Shown here: piece after piece, positions 47,803-56,064 of the stretch
Layout of the letters: every line of letters begins with the position of its first letter
Numbering within the stretch: position 1 is the first letter of the stretch
Source of the DNA: an uncultured Pontibacter sp.
GTDB taxonomy: Bacteria; Bacteroidota; Bacteroidia; Cytophagales; Hymenobacteraceae
Assembly (NCBI GenBank): GCA_947499125.1
Contig: CANMMP010000009.1
Coordinates: forward strand, 1 to 56,064
Direction of reading: 5' to 3'
DNA: 56,064 nucleotides
Position numbers and translations under genes: made by a program
Notes under the pieces: generated by a model
What the model saw: the letters and a program-made list of their open reading frames with translations, nothing else
Database searches by the model: none
Told to the model about the DNA's origin: nothing

Positions 47803-49956
47803 ATGACTGTTATAACTCAACCTGAGATACAAGAAACACCCCCTGAAGTTAAGCAGGCAGCCATTGCTCGCGTAGCGCTTGTCGGAAACCCAAACTCAGG
47901 AAAAACCTCTTTATTTAACCAGCTCACTGGCCTTAACCAGAAGGTTGGCAACTTTCCCGGCGTAACCGTCGATAAAAAAACAGGCTTCTGCCAGCTTAGC
48001 TCTACCCAAAGAGTACAGGTGATCGATTTGCCGGGTACTTATAGCTTATACCCTAAGTCGCTGGATGAGCGCGTTATTATAGACCTGCTCTACGATCCGG
48101 CCTCCAAACATTACCCTGACCTGGTTATAGTTACTGCCGATGCCTCGAACCTGAAGCGTAATCTGCTACTGTTTACTCAACTTGCTGACCTTAACATACC
48201 AGCCGTTTTAGCGCTTAACATGGTGGATGTAGCCGAGCAGGAAGGCGTTAAAATAGACGTGCCAGCCCTGCACCGTGGTTTAGGCGTACCGGTTGTGCCC
48301 ATGAATGCCCGCAAAGGTGTAGGCATGGCAGCCCTTAAAATTGTAATGACGCAGCAGCTGGACGCTACGCCAGTGCAGTTCTATACTATACCTGAAAAGC
48401 TAAAGCCGGTAACTGAAAGTATAAAAGCACGCTTCGGGCTCGAGAACGATTACCTGGCACTGCATTATGCACACCAGCATAAAAGCCTCAAGTTCCTTAC
48501 CACCGATGATGTTGATTTTATAGAGCAGTTGCTCGAGGTGCATGGGTTTAAATCGAATGTGCTGCAGGCCGAGGAAACCATAGCGCGTTATACTTATATT
48601 AATGAGCTCCTTCTGGATGTGGTGCGTGTAGAGCGCGTAGAAAAGGACGAGAAGTTCAGTAACCGTTTAGACCAGGTGCTTACGCACAGGGTATTTGGCT
48701 ACCTTATCTTTTTTGCCATTCTGTTCATGGTGTTCCAGGCTATATTTACCTGGGCCAGCTACCCCATGGACCTGATAGATGAAGGTTTTGCTGCGCTTAA
48801 CGGCGTAATACAACAGAACTTTAGTGGTCCGCTGGTAAACCTGCTAACCGAAGGCGTAATTGCCGGACTAGGTGGTGTGCTCGTATTCGTGCCCCAGATC
48901 GCGATCCTATTTGCCTTTATAGCTATACTTGAAGAAACCGGTTATATGGCCCGCGTTACGTTTATGATGGATAAGATCATGCGTAAGTTCGGCCTGAATG
49001 GTAAAAGTGTAGTGCCGCTTATTTCGGGTGTAGCCTGTGCTGTGCCGGCTGTTATGTCTGCCAGAACTATAGAGAACTGGAAAGACCGGATGATCACGAT
49101 CTTCGTGACACCTTTAATGAGCTGCTCGGCCCGTATTCCGGTGTACACGGTGCTTATTGCGCTGGTTGTACCAGAAACCTACTATTTCGGCTTTCTCAAC
49201 CTGCAGGGTCTGGTACTAATGGGCTTATACCTGATCGGTTTCCTGGCAGCGATTTTTTCTGCACTATTATTAAAGGTGTTGCTTAAGGCACGCGAGCGCA
49301 GTTACTTTATAATGGAGTTCCCTACCTATAAAATGCCACGCTGGAAAAACGTAGGCTTAACTATAGTTGAGAAATCGAAGACGTTTGTATTTGAAGCGGG
49401 TAAAGTAATTGTTGCCGTCTCTATTATATTATGGGTGCTGGCATCGTACGGCCCGGGCGATAGCTTTGAGGTTGCCGAGCAACAGGCCGTTGCCGAAGCC
49501 CAACGGCAGAACCTTTCCGAAACCGAACTCGATAACCTGGTAAATGCTCATCAGCTGGAAGTATCGTATGCCGGGCGTATTGGCCGTACCATTGAGCCCG
49601 TAATAGAGCCGCTGGGCTACAACTGGAAGATCGGTATTGCGTTGCTTACCTCGTTTGCTGCCCGCGAAGTGTTTGTGGGTACTATGTCTACTATTTATAG
49701 TATAGGCGAAGAAGAGAACGTGAGTACTATTAAAGATAAACTGATGATGGAGAAAGATAAAGACGGTAATCCATACTTTACGCCGGCCCGTTCCTTCTCA
49801 CTCATGATCTTTTACCTGTTTGCCATGCAGTGCGTAAGTACCCTGGCCATAGTACGCCGCGAAACAAAGAGCTGGATGTGGCCACTGGCTCAGCTTATTT
49901 ATATGAGTGGGCTGGCATACGTAATGGCCTTTATTACTTACCAGGTTTTAAGCTGA
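47803..49956 (+). CDS. feoB: Ferrous iron transporter FeoB
   Basis: 717 residues. The N-terminal G domain has G1 GNPNSGKT (28-35), G3 DLPGTYSL (about 75) and G4 NMVD (about 145). The GDI-like helices and an inner-membrane domain follow. The two Gate motifs are GVACAVPAVMSARTI and SCSARIPVYT, with Cys positions that fit the Fe(II) path. Imports Fe2+ under anaerobic or reducing conditions. Co-transcribed with feoA; no feoC is seen. Confidence 0.97.
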   Translation: MTVITQPEIQETPPEVKQAAIARVALVGNPNSGKTSLFNQLTGLNQKVGNFPGVTVDKKTGFCQLSSTQRVQVIDLPGTYSLYPKSLDERVIIDLLYDPASKHYPDLVIVTADASNLKRNLLLFTQLADLNIPAVLALNMVDVAEQEGVKIDVPALHRGLGVPVVPMNARKGVGMAALKIVMTQQLDATPVQFYTIPEKLKPVTESIKARFGLENDYLALHYAHQHKSLKFLTTDDVDFIEQLLEVHGFKSNVLQAEETIARYTYINELLLDVVRVERVEKDEKFSNRLDQVLTHRVFGYLIFFAILFMVFQAIFTWASYPMDLIDEGFAALNGVIQQNFSGPLVNLLTEGVIAGLGGVLVFVPQIAILFAFIAILEETGYMARVTFMMDKIMRKFGLNGKSVVPLISGVACAVPAVMSARTIENWKDRMITIFVTPLMSCSARIPVYTVLIALVVPETYYFGFLNLQGLVLMGLYLIGFLAAIFSALLLKVLLKARERSYFIMEFPTYKMPRWKNVGLTIVEKSKTFVFEAGKVIVAVSIILWVLASYGPGDSFEVAEQQAVAEAQRQNLSETELDNLVNAHQLEVSYAGRIGRTIEPVIEPLGYNWKIGIALLTSFAAREVFVGTMSTIYSIGEEENVSTIKDKLMMEKDKDGNPYFTPARSFSLMIFYLFAMQCVSTLAIVRRETKSWMWPLAQLIYMSGLAYVMAFITYQVLS

Positions 49957-50724
49957 TATTTTATTACAGGCAGTAGCCTAATTTATAGCGAAGCCCCGTG
50001 CGATTTAGTATTAAACTAATAGACCGGGGTTTTTTGCTCTTTACTCCTCCCGTAAATTATCTTTTATACTTCCCTGTCTTTGCTATTTCCTGGAAAAAAA
50101 GTGCGTTCTAATTGCCTTATAATTAATGGGTTGCATTTAAGTCTTTAATAATTAAAATAGTACAATACTATCATATAAAACTTAAATTAACAATCACCGT
50201 AATTAAGCTTACAACCAATAAAGTATGAAGGTCAACATCTTATGTATGTCTAATTTTTCATATGTAAAAAAGCTGCTCTGTCTGACGAAAACAGCCTCTT
50301 CAGATGAAGAAATTTGTATTAAATATTTGGTATAAACTTTATTAATGTTTATCATTGAAGTATCGCAAACCATAAAAACGTATTAATGCATGAAACAACC
50401 TTTACTTTCTCTTACTCTTTCCTGTACACAACTTTCACTTTCTTAATAAGTGACTCACGTGTAAATCAATCTTCTAATTTGCTAACTATTAACCATTTAT
50501 GATTTAAATAAAGATGTGCTTTTAAAAGTGGTGCATACTTAAGTCAGTCAGTGTTTAACCTAGTTGTATTGCCTCTTTTGTTTAAATTCATGTTGCCCGT
50601 TGTAGGGGTGCTGTATAGTTTAAAGAAGAGATAATGCTGCCACAAAGGCAGGTATTTATTAGTAGCCTGATTTCAAAAATTACCATTACCAACTTAACTA
50701 TTTTCTTATCTAAAACTAAAGCAA
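49957..50724. other. Gene-free leader region upstream of susC
   Basis: 768 bp, AT-rich. It begins with the feoB terminator. The rest has no open frame and no confident promoter. TTTGGTATAAACTTTA near 50330 is a weak promoter-like string. The long spacer could hold a leader or small RNA, but no family is recognised. Confidence 0.6.
49992..50035 (+). terminator. Intrinsic terminator of feoAB
   Basis: GCCCCG/CGGGGT arms near 49993-49998 and 50025-50030, with an AT-rich inner hairpin (TTAGT/ACTAA), followed by six T. Confidence 0.8.
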
Positions 50725-53700
50725 ATGAAAAAACTTCTATTGTTGAGCTTCTTGCTGGTCTCTGTGCTTATGCAGCAGGCCATGGCTCAGAGTAGGGTAG
50801 TTACCGGTACGGTAACAGATGCCGCTACAAATCAGCCCTTACCGGGCGTATCAGTTCTGGTAAAAGGAACTACTGTGGGAACTGCCACTGGCGTGGATGG
50901 TACATACACGCTGAACGTACCTGAAAACGGTACAACACTTGTTTTCCGTTATATCAGCTACAAAAACGTAGAACGCACAATCGGTAACCAGACTACTATA
51001 AGTGTAGCCATGGAAACTGACGCCCAGCAATTGAGCGAAGTAGTTGTAACAGCTCTTGGTGTTGAAAGAGAAGTTAGAACTGTAACATATGCAGCTCAGG
51101 AAGTACAGGCCGAAGACCTGAACATTACCCAGGGTACAAACATTAAGGATGCTCTTGCCGGTAAAGTTGCTGGTGTTCAGATCAATGGTCAGTCTGGCTC
51201 TAAACTGGGTTCATTCGGTAAGATCCGTATTCGTGGTGCTATCTCTCTGACTGGTGATGATGACCCGCTTTACATTGTTGATGGTGTTCCAACAGCAGAT
51301 CCGAACGACATCGACATGAACAACGTGGAGTCTGTTAACGTGCTTAAAGGACCAAACGCAACGTCACTTTACGGCCAGCGTGCTGAAGCTGGTGTAGTTG
51401 TAATTACAACTAAAAAAGGTACAGGCGGCTTATCTGTTGAAATAGATAACTCTACAACCTGGGATAAAGTAGCTTACCTGCCAGAATATCAGAACCTTTA
51501 TGGTAGAGGCTATGATGGAGAAGGTTCATTTGGCACTTTTGATTATGCAAATGGAGCTTTTGGAGAAGGTGAATACGCTTATCCTGAAATGTGGCAAGTA
51601 TTTGATGGCGAACGTTATTTCGTAGGTGATAACTGGTTAGCTGACGAAAGCTGGGGTGCAAAATTTGATGGTGAGGATTATGTTCCGTGGTACGCATGGT
51701 GGCCTGGTACTGAGGCTAACCCTAATCCATACTATGGTCAGACTCAGAAATATGTGGCTCAGCCAGATAACATCAAAAACTTCTACGATACAGGTTTAAC
51801 ACTTAAAAATTCGGTTTCTATTAGTGGTGGTAGCGATAAATTCAATGGCCGTTTATCATATACTAACCTGAAGCAAAATGGTATCACACCATACACAGGA
51901 CTTAACAAGCACTTCGTATCTACTAACTTTGGTTTCAACGCTACAGAGAAACTTAACATAACGTCAAATATTCGTTATACTACACAGTCTGTAGATGGTG
52001 ATTTCAATGATGAGTATAGCAACCAGACAACAGGTTCTTTCAACCAGTGGTTCGCGCGTGACGTTGAAATGGATAAGATGAAAGAATTGAGAAATCTTGT
52101 AACTCCAGATGGTCACCAGGCTTCTTGGAACTGGTGGGGTCCTGATTATTATGCTTACTATGGTGACGCAGCTAACATGGGCTTTAAGAAGCCAGCGTTC
52201 TGGTTTAACCCATACACCTTTATGGAGCGTTATGAGAAAAACTGGACAAAAGACAACGTTACGGCTAGCATAACAGCTGCCTATAAGTTTAACGATAACT
52301 GGGATCTTTCTGTAACAGGTTCAAGAAATGCAACTGAATCACTCAGAACAGAATTCTTACCTTCATCCATTTCAGGTTCAGCAGCTCCTGAGCTATATAA
52401 CGCATGGAGTAACTCTTTTGGCCGTAATGAGGTAACTACTGTTGAGAACAACTTTAGCTCAATGTTAAAGTATAACAACCGCTTCGGCGAGTTCGACGTG
52501 AATGCTTTTGTTGGTGGTAACATCCGTAAAAACAATTTAGATCAGTTTTATGCTGTGATGGATCCAGGCGCTAAGACTGGTGGCCTGATCATTCCTGACC
52601 TGTACATGTTCTCAAACGCTAGTGTAGCTGTAACGCCAACTACATTCTTGGCTGATAAGCAGGTAAATTCACTTTACGGTAACGTATCCTTAGGTTTCCG
52701 CGACATGTTATACATCGACGGTAGCGTTCGTCAGGACTGGAGCTCTGCGCTTCCAGCAGATAATAACGGTTACATCTACCCAGGTATTGGTGCCAGCTTT
52801 ATCTTCACTGAACTACTTGGCGACATCAACTACCTGTCTTTCGGTAAACTGAGAGCTGGTTGGGCACAGGTAGGTAATGACGTTGATGAGTTATTGATCA
52901 ACCAGGTATATGGTGCGGCTTCTCAGCCATTTAATGGTAGCCTGCTACAGTATACGCGTCAGCGTTTAGTTGACCCTAATATTGTACCTGCTCTTAACTC
53001 TTCGTTCGAAGCTGGTTTTGACCTGCGTTTCATCGATAACAGAGCTGGTTTAAGCTTCACTTACTACGACGAAACTCGTAAAGACGAGATCATTCCAGTT
53101 ACTATTTCTCAGACAACTGGCTTCTTCGATTACCTGACTAATGCAGGTAGTTCTTCAAGAAAAGGTATTGAGGTTGCAATGGATGGTGACATCTTCCGTT
53201 CTACTGATGGTTTCAACTGGAACATCGCTCTGAACTACGCTCGTAACAGAACAACTGTTGATGAACTTCCTGAAGGTTTAGAAGCGATTTCTGCTCCAGG
53301 TGGTACAGTTGCTTTCGGCTTTGTTTCTATGATCCACGAACTTGGTAACAACTGGGGTCAGATAAGAGGTAGAGGTATGGCCAGAGATGATGAAGGTCGT
53401 TATATCCTTAATCCAACTTCAGGTTTCCACGTTGTAGAAGAAAACCAGTACTTTGGTTCTGTACTTCCTGATTTCACAGGTGGTATCGTTAACAGGATGA
53501 GCTACAAAGGCTTAACTTTAGCAGCTGCTATCGACTTCCAGAAAGGTGGTAAATTCTTCTCATTAACTGAGATGTGGGCAGGTTACTCAGGCTTAACTGC
53601 TGAAACTGCTGCTATCAACGATCTAGGCAACAATATTCGCGATGATGTTGATGCTGGTGGTGGTGTGCACGTAGTAGGTGTGTCCCCAGATGGTGAAGAA

Positions 53701-54030
53701 GTAGATATGTATATTCCTGCTATCAGCTACTTTGCTCAATTCCAGGCAAATACTATTGCTGAACCATTTATCCACGATGCAAGCTACATCAAACTAAGAG
53801 ATGTAAGCCTTTCTTACGACCTTACTAATGTATTGAAAGACGGCATCCTGCAGAACAACCTGATAAAAGGTGCTTCTATTGGTGTAGTTGGTCGTAACCT
53901 GTGGATGATCGCTGTATCTGACGATAACAAGCACGGCTGGGATCCATCTGAACTTTCTCAGACATATGGTGAAGAAGGTCAGCTTCCAGGAACAAGAAGC
54001 TACGGCGTAAATGTTAAGTTAACATTCTAA
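50725..54030 (+). CDS. SusC/RagA-family TonB-linked outer-membrane transporter
   Basis: 1101 residues. Signal peptide (about 1-21, QQAMAQ), regulatory-like domain (about 25-100: VVTGTVTDAATNQPLPGVSVLVKGTTVGT), plug (about 120-230: KDALAGKVAGVQINGQSG, DDPLYIVDGV, NVLKGPNATSLYGQRAEAGVVVITTKKG) and a 22-strand barrel ending in YGVNVKLTF. It imports a large nutrient together with the SusD partner 11 bp downstream. Ligand unknown. Codon choice differs from the neighbours (fewer ACTATA/AGTATA words). The long leader suggests regulation not visible here. Confidence 0.96.
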   Translation: MKKLLLLSFLLVSVLMQQAMAQSRVVTGTVTDAATNQPLPGVSVLVKGTTVGTATGVDGTYTLNVPENGTTLVFRYISYKNVERTIGNQTTISVAMETDAQQLSEVVVTALGVEREVRTVTYAAQEVQAEDLNITQGTNIKDALAGKVAGVQINGQSGSKLGSFGKIRIRGAISLTGDDDPLYIVDGVPTADPNDIDMNNVESVNVLKGPNATSLYGQRAEAGVVVITTKKGTGGLSVEIDNSTTWDKVAYLPEYQNLYGRGYDGEGSFGTFDYANGAFGEGEYAYPEMWQVFDGERYFVGDNWLADESWGAKFDGEDYVPWYAWWPGTEANPNPYYGQTQKYVAQPDNIKNFYDTGLTLKNSVSISGGSDKFNGRLSYTNLKQNGITPYTGLNKHFVSTNFGFNATEKLNITSNIRYTTQSVDGDFNDEYSNQTTGSFNQWFARDVEMDKMKELRNLVTPDGHQASWNWWGPDYYAYYGDAANMGFKKPAFWFNPYTFMERYEKNWTKDNVTASITAAYKFNDNWDLSVTGSRNATESLRTEFLPSSISGSAAPELYNAWSNSFGRNEVTTVENNFSSMLKYNNRFGEFDVNAFVGGNIRKNNLDQFYAVMDPGAKTGGLIIPDLYMFSNASVAVTPTTFLADKQVNSLYGNVSLGFRDMLYIDGSVRQDWSSALPADNNGYIYPGIGASFIFTELLGDINYLSFGKLRAGWAQVGNDVDELLINQVYGAASQPFNGSLLQYTRQRLVDPNIVPALNSSFEAGFDLRFIDNRAGLSFTYYDETRKDEIIPVTISQTTGFFDYLTNAGSSSRKGIEVAMDGDIFRSTDGFNWNIALNYARNRTTVDELPEGLEAISAPGGTVAFGFVSMIHELGNNWGQIRGRGMARDDEGRYILNPTSGFHVVEENQYFGSVLPDFTGGIVNRMSYKGLTLAAAIDFQKGGKFFSLTEMWAGYSGLTAETAAINDLGNNIRDDVDAGGGVHVVGVSPDGEEVDMYIPAISYFAQFQANTIAEPFIHDASYIKLRDVSLSYDLTNVLKDGILQNNLIKGASIGVVGRNLWMIAVSDDNKHGWDPSELSQTYGEEGQLPGTRSYGVNVKLTF

Positions 54031-54041
54031 TTTTACTTGTA

Positions 54042-55514
54042 ATGAAGAAGAAACTAATATATCTATTACTAAGCTGCACCCTGGCACAAGGTTTTGTTGC
54101 CTGCGACACAGTAGACTTTGGTGATACTAACGATAACCGCAATGGTGCAACGCAGCCATATACTGCTGGCTTGCTATCAGGTGCCATTATGGATTATGCT
54201 ACTGTAACAGGGCGTTCAAACTTGTTAGTACCTACACTATTAGTGCAGTGGCAAACACAGGTAGTATATACAGATGAAATGCTATATGCTCAGGCTCCTT
54301 ATTCTTGGAGAATGTATTACACTTACATTTTACCAGCACTTAATGAAGTTATAGCTTACAATCAGGATGAGTCGAACATCACATCAGCTCAGTTGGCACA
54401 GGGTGCTCCTGAAAACCAGATTGGTGTAGCTATGATCATGAAAGCAATTGTGATGAAGCGTGTAACAGACACCTGGGGTGATGCACCTTATTCACAGGCT
54501 TTCCTAGGAGCAGAGAACCTTACACCTGAATATGATTCACAGGAGCAAATTTATGCCACTTTAATCAATGAGCTTAAAGAAGGGCGTGATATGCTTGATG
54601 CTGCTAAGAATGGCCCAACAGGCGATATCCTGTATGGCGGTGATGTTACGAAATGGCAAAAGTTAGCTAACTCTGTGTTAATGCAGATGGCCCTTCAGAT
54701 GTCTGAAGTAGATCCAACTACAGGTAAAGCAGTATTCAATGAAGCACTAGAAAGCGAGCATGGCTACATTGATGAGGTAAGCGAAGAAGCTTGGTTTGAA
54801 TATGGTGAATTAGCTGCTTTTAACAACCCATTCAATGCTAACAGAACTGCTGACTACTTCCTGTCTAAGGAGTTTACTGATGCATTAAAAGGTTTGGATA
54901 CAGAGCTTAATCCAACATCTAACCGTACTTTCGACGATAGAATTAATGTGTATGGCACATCAGCAACTGCTGATGGTATTCCTTATGGATTTGCAGATGG
55001 ATCAGGACCGGCGAATCAGATATCTGCTGAATACTACTGGAATGCAACAGCACCTCTACCTATGATGACTGCATCTTATACTTTTCTGAATAGAGCAGAA
55101 GCTGCTGCTTTAGGTTGGACTACTGAGATTGCTGCAGAATTATTAGTAGAAGGTATCAAAATGTCGTTTGCTACATTAGAAGCACACACAGGTGAAGATA
55201 TCACTGATGGTTCAACTTATGCTGCAGCACGTGTTGCTGATTCTGCTACAGAAGGTTTGTTGACTGTGATCCGTGAAGAAAAATGGAAGTCTTTATTCCC
55301 ACAAGGTTTTGATGCATGGGCTGAGTGGAGAAGAACTGGTGTTCCGGATTTAGATCCAGCAGCGGATGCAGTTAACGATGGTTCTATACCAACGCGTTAT
55401 TTGTATCCAATTGAGGAAACAACACTAAACCCAACTAACAACACAGCGGGTATTGGTGGTTTGTCTCCAGCATCTAACACTAATACATCAAAAGTTTGGT
55501 GGGATGTAAACTAA
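54042..55514 (+). CDS. SusD/RagB-family surface lipoprotein (SusD-like_2)
   Basis: 490 residues. Lipoprotein signal with Cys in GFVACDTVDFGDTNDN near residue 21. The helix-rich SusD fold caps the SusC barrel. Family pieces: LVQWQTQVVYTDE, VMKRVTDTWGDAPYSQAF, a TPR-like central region, and the C-terminal IREEKWKSLFPQGFDAWAEWRRTGVP. This set matches the SusD/RagB-like SusD_2 branch. Co-transcribed with susC; no glycanase or regulator follows within the window. Confidence 0.95.
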   Translation: MKKKLIYLLLSCTLAQGFVACDTVDFGDTNDNRNGATQPYTAGLLSGAIMDYATVTGRSNLLVPTLLVQWQTQVVYTDEMLYAQAPYSWRMYYTYILPALNEVIAYNQDESNITSAQLAQGAPENQIGVAMIMKAIVMKRVTDTWGDAPYSQAFLGAENLTPEYDSQEQIYATLINELKEGRDMLDAAKNGPTGDILYGGDVTKWQKLANSVLMQMALQMSEVDPTTGKAVFNEALESEHGYIDEVSEEAWFEYGELAAFNNPFNANRTADYFLSKEFTDALKGLDTELNPTSNRTFDDRINVYGTSATADGIPYGFADGSGPANQISAEYYWNATAPLPMMTASYTFLNRAEAAALGWTTEIAAELLVEGIKMSFATLEAHTGEDITDGSTYAAARVADSATEGLLTVIREEKWKSLFPQGFDAWAEWRRTGVPDLDPAADAVNDGSIPTRYLYPIEETTLNPTNNTAGIGGLSPASNTNTSKVWWDVN

Positions 55515-55534
55515 TCCTTTCAAATAAGTTCTAA

Positions 55535-55568
55535 AAAGGCTGCCTGAGTAATCGGGCAGCCTTTTTTA
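55535..55568 (+). terminator. Intrinsic terminator of susCD
   Basis: AAAGGCTGCC/GGCAGCCTTT stem (55535-55544 with 55555-55564), followed by T to 55567. Confidence 0.88.
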
Positions 55569-55623
55569 TTTATACTATGGAGGTGCTTAATTAAATAAAA
55601 CTATAAGAAAGGTATAACAAAAC

Positions 55624-55762
55624 TGCTCTTTCGGATTTGCAATCCGGAAGTACTATAGCCGCGGATTTGTAATCCGCAAATGCAAAGGATGTAGCTACTG
55701 GCAAGCAGGCGGATTCCAAATCCGCAGTTATCTGAGTTCCGGATTGCAAATCCGGAAGAGCA
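55624..55762. repeat. REP/BIME-like cluster of four hairpins
   Basis: Four small hairpins share the theme CGGATT...AATCCG: 55632-55646, 55661-55677, 55709-55725 and 55739-55755. The outer two form a longer inverted pair (TGCTCTT...CGGATTTGCAATCCGGAA), and the inner two have GCGGATT/AATCCGC arms. The layout resembles REP elements mobilised by RAYT transposases; none is in the window. Confidence 0.8.
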
Positions 55763-55993
55763 ATAGAGTTAACAGTTGGTTAAGTATAACAGCCAGTTAA
55801 TACCTGGCCTATGTAAGTATAAAAGTCGAATACCTATTACTATAAACTATAGCTTATGAATAAAGACTACTAAACTATAGAAACCATAACACTGGCTAAC
55901 CCCCTAGTAACATAAAGTAAAGAAAATTTGAAAATAATTCGGCTCAAGATCAGGGAGTTACTTTGGGGAAGGGTTTATTTTAAAGGACATCCC

Positions 55994-56023
55994 TTGTTAA
56001 ACCAAAAACAACTGCTACTTTTG
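55994..56023 (+). promoter_or_regulatory. Consensus promoter for a gene beyond the right edge
   Basis: TTG (55994-55996), exactly 19 nt, TACTTTTG (56016-56023). Transcription would start near 56030. Downstream content is outside the window. Confidence 0.7.
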
Positions 56024-56064
56024 CACTCCCAATCAGCAGGATGGGCAGTGAAGAGAGTGGTGTA

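Larger units (their letters stand above)
55515..56064. other. Gene-free right end of the window
   Basis: 550 bp. It holds the susCD terminator, the REP-like cluster of four hairpins and, at the edge, a promoter for a gene beyond the window. No coding frame is seen. Confidence 0.7.

Overview
The window looks like a piece of chromosome from a Gram-negative Bacteroidota bacterium, most likely order Cytophagales and probably near Hymenobacteraceae/Pontibacter (inference). Grounds: a SusC/SusD pair, outer-membrane proteins that start with a carboxypeptidase-regulatory-like domain, DUF5686, DUF4834 and DUF4230 proteins, a MurF-Alr fusion, few Shine-Dalgarno sites, and several Bacteroidota-type promoters (TTG or TTTG, about 19-21 nt, then TAnnTTTG). 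No prophage, transposase, CRISPR array or rRNA gene is visible.

Layout. 1-5 kb: nth, an ECF sigma factor with a small overlapping partner gene, a truncated hemoglobin with a possible FNR/DNR-type site, and an MFS transporter. 5-13 kb: a TonB-type outer-membrane receptor, a TrmH-family RNA methyltransferase, mutS with a GyrI-like gene, tRNA-Gly and tRNA-Leu, and a small beta-barrel protein. 13-18.6 kb: the cell-elongation operon mreB-mreC-mreD-mrdA-rodA. 19.7-21.8 kb: purN-purH. 21.9-24.5 kb: two paralogous secreted proteins bracketing a lipoprotein and a Lys/Glu-rich secreted protein. 24.5-27.7 kb: a hotdog-fold protein, a UbiA prenyltransferase, a cold-shock protein, kdsC, iscX and a [2Fe-2S] ferredoxin. 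28.6-37.5 kb: an LTA-synthase-like sulfatase, DUF4834, a lipoprotein, a YfhO-like membrane protein, a PLP-dependent deaminase, DUF4230 and PLDc_N proteins. 37.5-44.7 kb: an AT-rich orphan, recX, two EamA/DMT transporters, a DUF5686 receptor-like protein and a small lipoprotein. 44.8-50 kb: murF-alr and feoAB. 50.7-55.5 kb: susC-susD.

Functional themes are envelope building (mre/mrd, MurF-Alr, KdsC, LTA-like enzyme, beta-barrels), purine synthesis, iron handling (FeoAB, ferredoxin, IscX, globin) and TonB-dependent nutrient capture.

The most unusual content is non-coding. A composite intergenic repeat of about 620-790 bp occurs three times (about 18.9, 27.8 and 43.0 kb); each copy has a GC-rich core of about 130 bp and a perfect 20-bp palindrome. 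A REP-like cluster of four hairpins lies after susD, and a long inverted repeat lies at 36.4 kb. Two EamA transporters share one upstream repeat and a similar promoter. The words ACTATA/TATAGT and AGTATA/TATACT are strikingly frequent in most genes and spacers.
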